Assembly (NCBI GenBank): GCA_017429205.1
Contig: JAFRPH010000102.1
Coordinates: 1 to 7,471 of the forward strand
Origin: Bacteroidales bacterium
GTDB lineage: Bacteria; Bacteroidota; Bacteroidia; Bacteroidales; UBA932
Direction: 5' to 3'
DNA length: 7,471 nucleotides
In this document: positions 5,772 to 7,471 of the stretch, in pieces
How the letters are laid out: each line of letters begins with the position of its first letter
Numbering within the stretch: the first letter of the stretch is position 1
Position numbers and translations under genes: made by a program
The notes under the pieces: generated by a model
Database searches by the model: none
Told to the model about the DNA's origin: nothing
What the model saw: only the letters and a program-made list of their open reading frames with translations

Positions 5772-7166
5772 ATGTCCGAGTTCAAGAGAGTCAACAACAT
5801 CCTGATGCAGCACAAGTACCACTACAGCCTTCAGGATGTGCAGGAGCCGAACCTGTACCGCGAGATCTTCACCTATGACGCCGTGCCGAAGATCACCTTC
5901 AACATGCGCCATGTGCCCGAGGACATGCCGGACGAGATCTGGATGACCGACACCACCTTCCGCGACGGGCAGCAGTCCGTCAGCCCCTTCACGCCGGAGC
6001 AGATCGTCCACCTGTTCAAGCTCCTGGCCCGGCTCGGCGGCCCCAACGGCCTGGTGCGCCAGAGCGAGTTCTTCCTGTACACGGACAAGGACAAGGAGGC
6101 CCTGCACAAGTGCCAGGACCTCGGCCTGCCCTTCCCGGAGATCACGACCTGGATCCGCGCCAACAAGAAGGACTTTGAGCTGGTGAAGCAGGCCGGCGTG
6201 GCAGAGACCGGCATCCTCGTCTCCTGCTCCGACTATCACATCTTCAACAAGATGCACCTGACCCGCAGCCAGGCGATGGACAAGTATCTCGGCATCGTCA
6301 AGGACGCCCTCGCGATGGGCATCCGTCCCCGCTGCCACTTCGAGGACATCACCCGCGCCGACTTCTACGGCTTCGTCGTCCCCTTCGCCACCGAGCTGAT
6401 GGAACTGTCCAGGGAGAGCGGCATCCCGATCAAGATCCGCGCCTGCGACACGATGGGCTACGGCGTCACCTACTACGGCGCGGCCCTCCCGCGCTCGGTC
6501 GCCGGCATCATCTACGGCCTGCGGCACTACGCCGAGGTCCCCAGCGCCCAGCTGGAGTGGCACGGCCACAACGACTTCTACAAGGTGGTCAGCAACGCGG
6601 GCGCGGCCTGGATGTACGGCTGCTCCTCGATCAACTGCTCCCTCCTGGGCATCGGCGAGCGCACCGGCAACTGCCCGCTGGAGGCCATGGCGGTGGAGTA
6701 CATGGGCCTGCGCGGCGAGACCGGCGGCATGGACCTGACCGCGGTGACCGAGATCGCCTCCTACATGGAGCGCGAGATCGGCCTGGAGATCAGCCCCCGC
6801 CAGCCCTTCGTCGGCCGCCACTTCAACGTCACCCGCGCCGGCATCCACGCCGACGGTATGCTCAAGGATGAGGAGATCTACAACATCTTCGACACCGCGA
6901 AGCTCCTCAACCGCCCCGCGATGGTGGCGGTGGACGCCCACGGCGGCCTGGCCGCGGTGGCGCACTGGATGAACAGCTACTTCAGCCTGACCGGCGAGGA
7001 CGCCATCGACAAGAACGATCCCCTGGTGACCGCCGTCCGCGAGCGCATCGACCGGCTCTACGCCGAGGGCCGCACCACGGTCATGGGCGACGAGGAACTG
7101 GAGATCATGGTCCGCGACGCCGACTGGAAGCGCTATGAGCGCATCCTCTTCCACCACGGAAAGTAA
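5772..7166 (+). CDS. Re-citrate synthase / homocitrate synthase-like enzyme
   Basis: This encodes 464 residues of the DRE-TIM (HMGL-like, LeuA-related) family. The catalytic barrel starts with DTTFRDGQQ (60-68; R64 and D65 catalytic and metal-binding). It continues with RCHFEDITRAD (187-197), CDTMGYG (225-231), the metal site HGHND (264-268), GIGERTGN (293-300) and the FNVTRAGIHADG segment (351-362). The N-terminal QDVQEPNLYR and the segment GGPNGLVRQSEFFLY (89-103) match my memory of the Re-citrate synthase branch first characterised in Clostridium kluyveri. That enzyme joins acetyl-CoA and oxaloacetate to citrate in anaerobes lacking the ordinary enzyme. The LeuA regulatory domain is absent. 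Homocitrate or a related 2-oxoacid condensation remains possible. GGAAGGAG lies 6 bases before the ATG. It is the last gene of the operon, 42 bases after the LRR gene; the aminotransferase upstream shares oxaloacetate and glutamate with this pathway. Confidence 0.85.
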   Translation: MSEFKRVNNILMQHKYHYSLQDVQEPNLYREIFTYDAVPKITFNMRHVPEDMPDEIWMTDTTFRDGQQSVSPFTPEQIVHLFKLLARLGGPNGLVRQSEFFLYTDKDKEALHKCQDLGLPFPEITTWIRANKKDFELVKQAGVAETGILVSCSDYHIFNKMHLTRSQAMDKYLGIVKDALAMGIRPRCHFEDITRADFYGFVVPFATELMELSRESGIPIKIRACDTMGYGVTYYGAALPRSVAGIIYGLRHYAEVPSAQLEWHGHNDFYKVVSNAGAAWMYGCSSINCSLLGIGERTGNCPLEAMAVEYMGLRGETGGMDLTAVTEIASYMEREIGLEISPRQPFVGRHFNVTRAGIHADGMLKDEEIYNIFDTAKLLNRPAMVAVDAHGGLAAVAHWMNSYFSLTGEDAIDKNDPLVTAVRERIDRLYAEGRTTVMGDEELEIMVRDADWKRYERILFHHGK

Positions 7167-7186
7167 GGCCCCGGCGGGCCGCAGAG

Positions 7187-7216
7187 GCACTCCCTGCATC
7201 AACGGGGAGTGCTTTT
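7187..7216 (+). terminator. Rho-independent terminator of the operon
   Basis: The 8-bp stem gcactccc (7187-7194) with gggagtgc (7205-7212), loop of 10 bases, is followed by TTTT (7213-7216). It starts 21 bases after the stop codon of the citrate synthase-like gene and 12 bases before repeat copy 3. Confidence 0.75.
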
Positions 7217-7227
7217 GAAATAAAAGG

Positions 7228-7471
7228 TTCTTCACGGAAAGCTAGGGAAAGCATATGGGGGGTTCGCGCTCTGCGGAGCGCGCCAGGGGCTTTCCGATCG
7301 CCCCTGGACCCTTCGGGGCCGTCTCTTTCTTGTCAGTTGTCGGGTAAAGCTGAGAGCATAGCCTGGCATTCCATCAAAAACCTGACAATTCCCCAAGAAT
7401 TATTTATCGGGACGGCCCCGAAGGAGTCCAGAGGGCGATCGGAAAGCCCTCTGGTGCGCCCGCAGGCGCAT
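7228..7471 (+). repeat. Structured dispersed repeat, copy 3 (forward, cut by window end)
   Basis: It is nearly identical to 1535-1777 of copy 2, with roughly a dozen differences by eye, most of them clustered at about 7396-7408. It starts with ttcttcacgg and keeps the outer hairpin 7265-7271/7276-7282 (loop tgcg), the arm hairpin with loop tttccgatc, and the central hairpin 7335-7345/7380-7390 with the same G-U pairs. The inner stem of the central hairpin has one mismatch here (aagct against agcct). The right terminal inverted repeat would lie past the window end. It follows the operon terminator directly. Confidence 0.85.

Overview
The window reads as chromosome from a GC-rich anaerobic member of the Bacillota (Clostridia), probably from a gut or rumen community. 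The grounds are strong AGGAGG-type ribosome binding sites, TATAAT-like -10 boxes, a DUF3048 (YerB-like) secreted protein, a membrane-anchored XRE regulator, a BspA-type leucine-rich-repeat protein and a Re-citrate-synthase-like enzyme. Lineage is inferred from gene content only; no rRNA or marker gene is present.

Layout: 1-310 is copy 1 (reverse orientation) of a dispersed structured repeat. 333-1325 (-) is an XRE-type regulator with six predicted membrane segments, and its upstream region (1326-1532) carries a 13-bp tandem repeat. 1533-1818 is copy 2 (forward) of the repeat, complete with imperfect terminal inverted repeats. 1885-2973 (-) is a secreted DUF3048 protein with its own terminator (1825-1855) and promoter (3007-3035). 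A 382-bp intergenic region then holds two divergent promoters. 3356-4555 (+) is a class I aminotransferase, 4602-5729 (+) a secreted leucine-rich-repeat protein and 5772-7166 (+) a Re-citrate synthase/homocitrate synthase-like enzyme. These three are closely spaced, share one visible promoter and end at a terminator (7187-7216), so they are probably one operon. 7228-7471 is copy 3 (forward) of the repeat, cut by the window end.

The aminotransferase and citrate-forming enzyme fit together through oxaloacetate, aspartate, 2-oxoglutarate and glutamate. The exported LRR protein between them has no obvious metabolic link.

The most interesting item is the repeat. Each copy has two outer hairpins per arm whose loops stay constant (cgca/tgcg and gatcggaaa/tttccgatc) while their stems change with pairing preserved. 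Each also has a conserved central hairpin whose variable pairs are G-U compatible on one strand only. This looks like a MITE-like element that keeps a folded RNA or DNA form. Both window ends fall at the same point of the repeat, suggesting that this is a whole assembly contig broken at the repeats.
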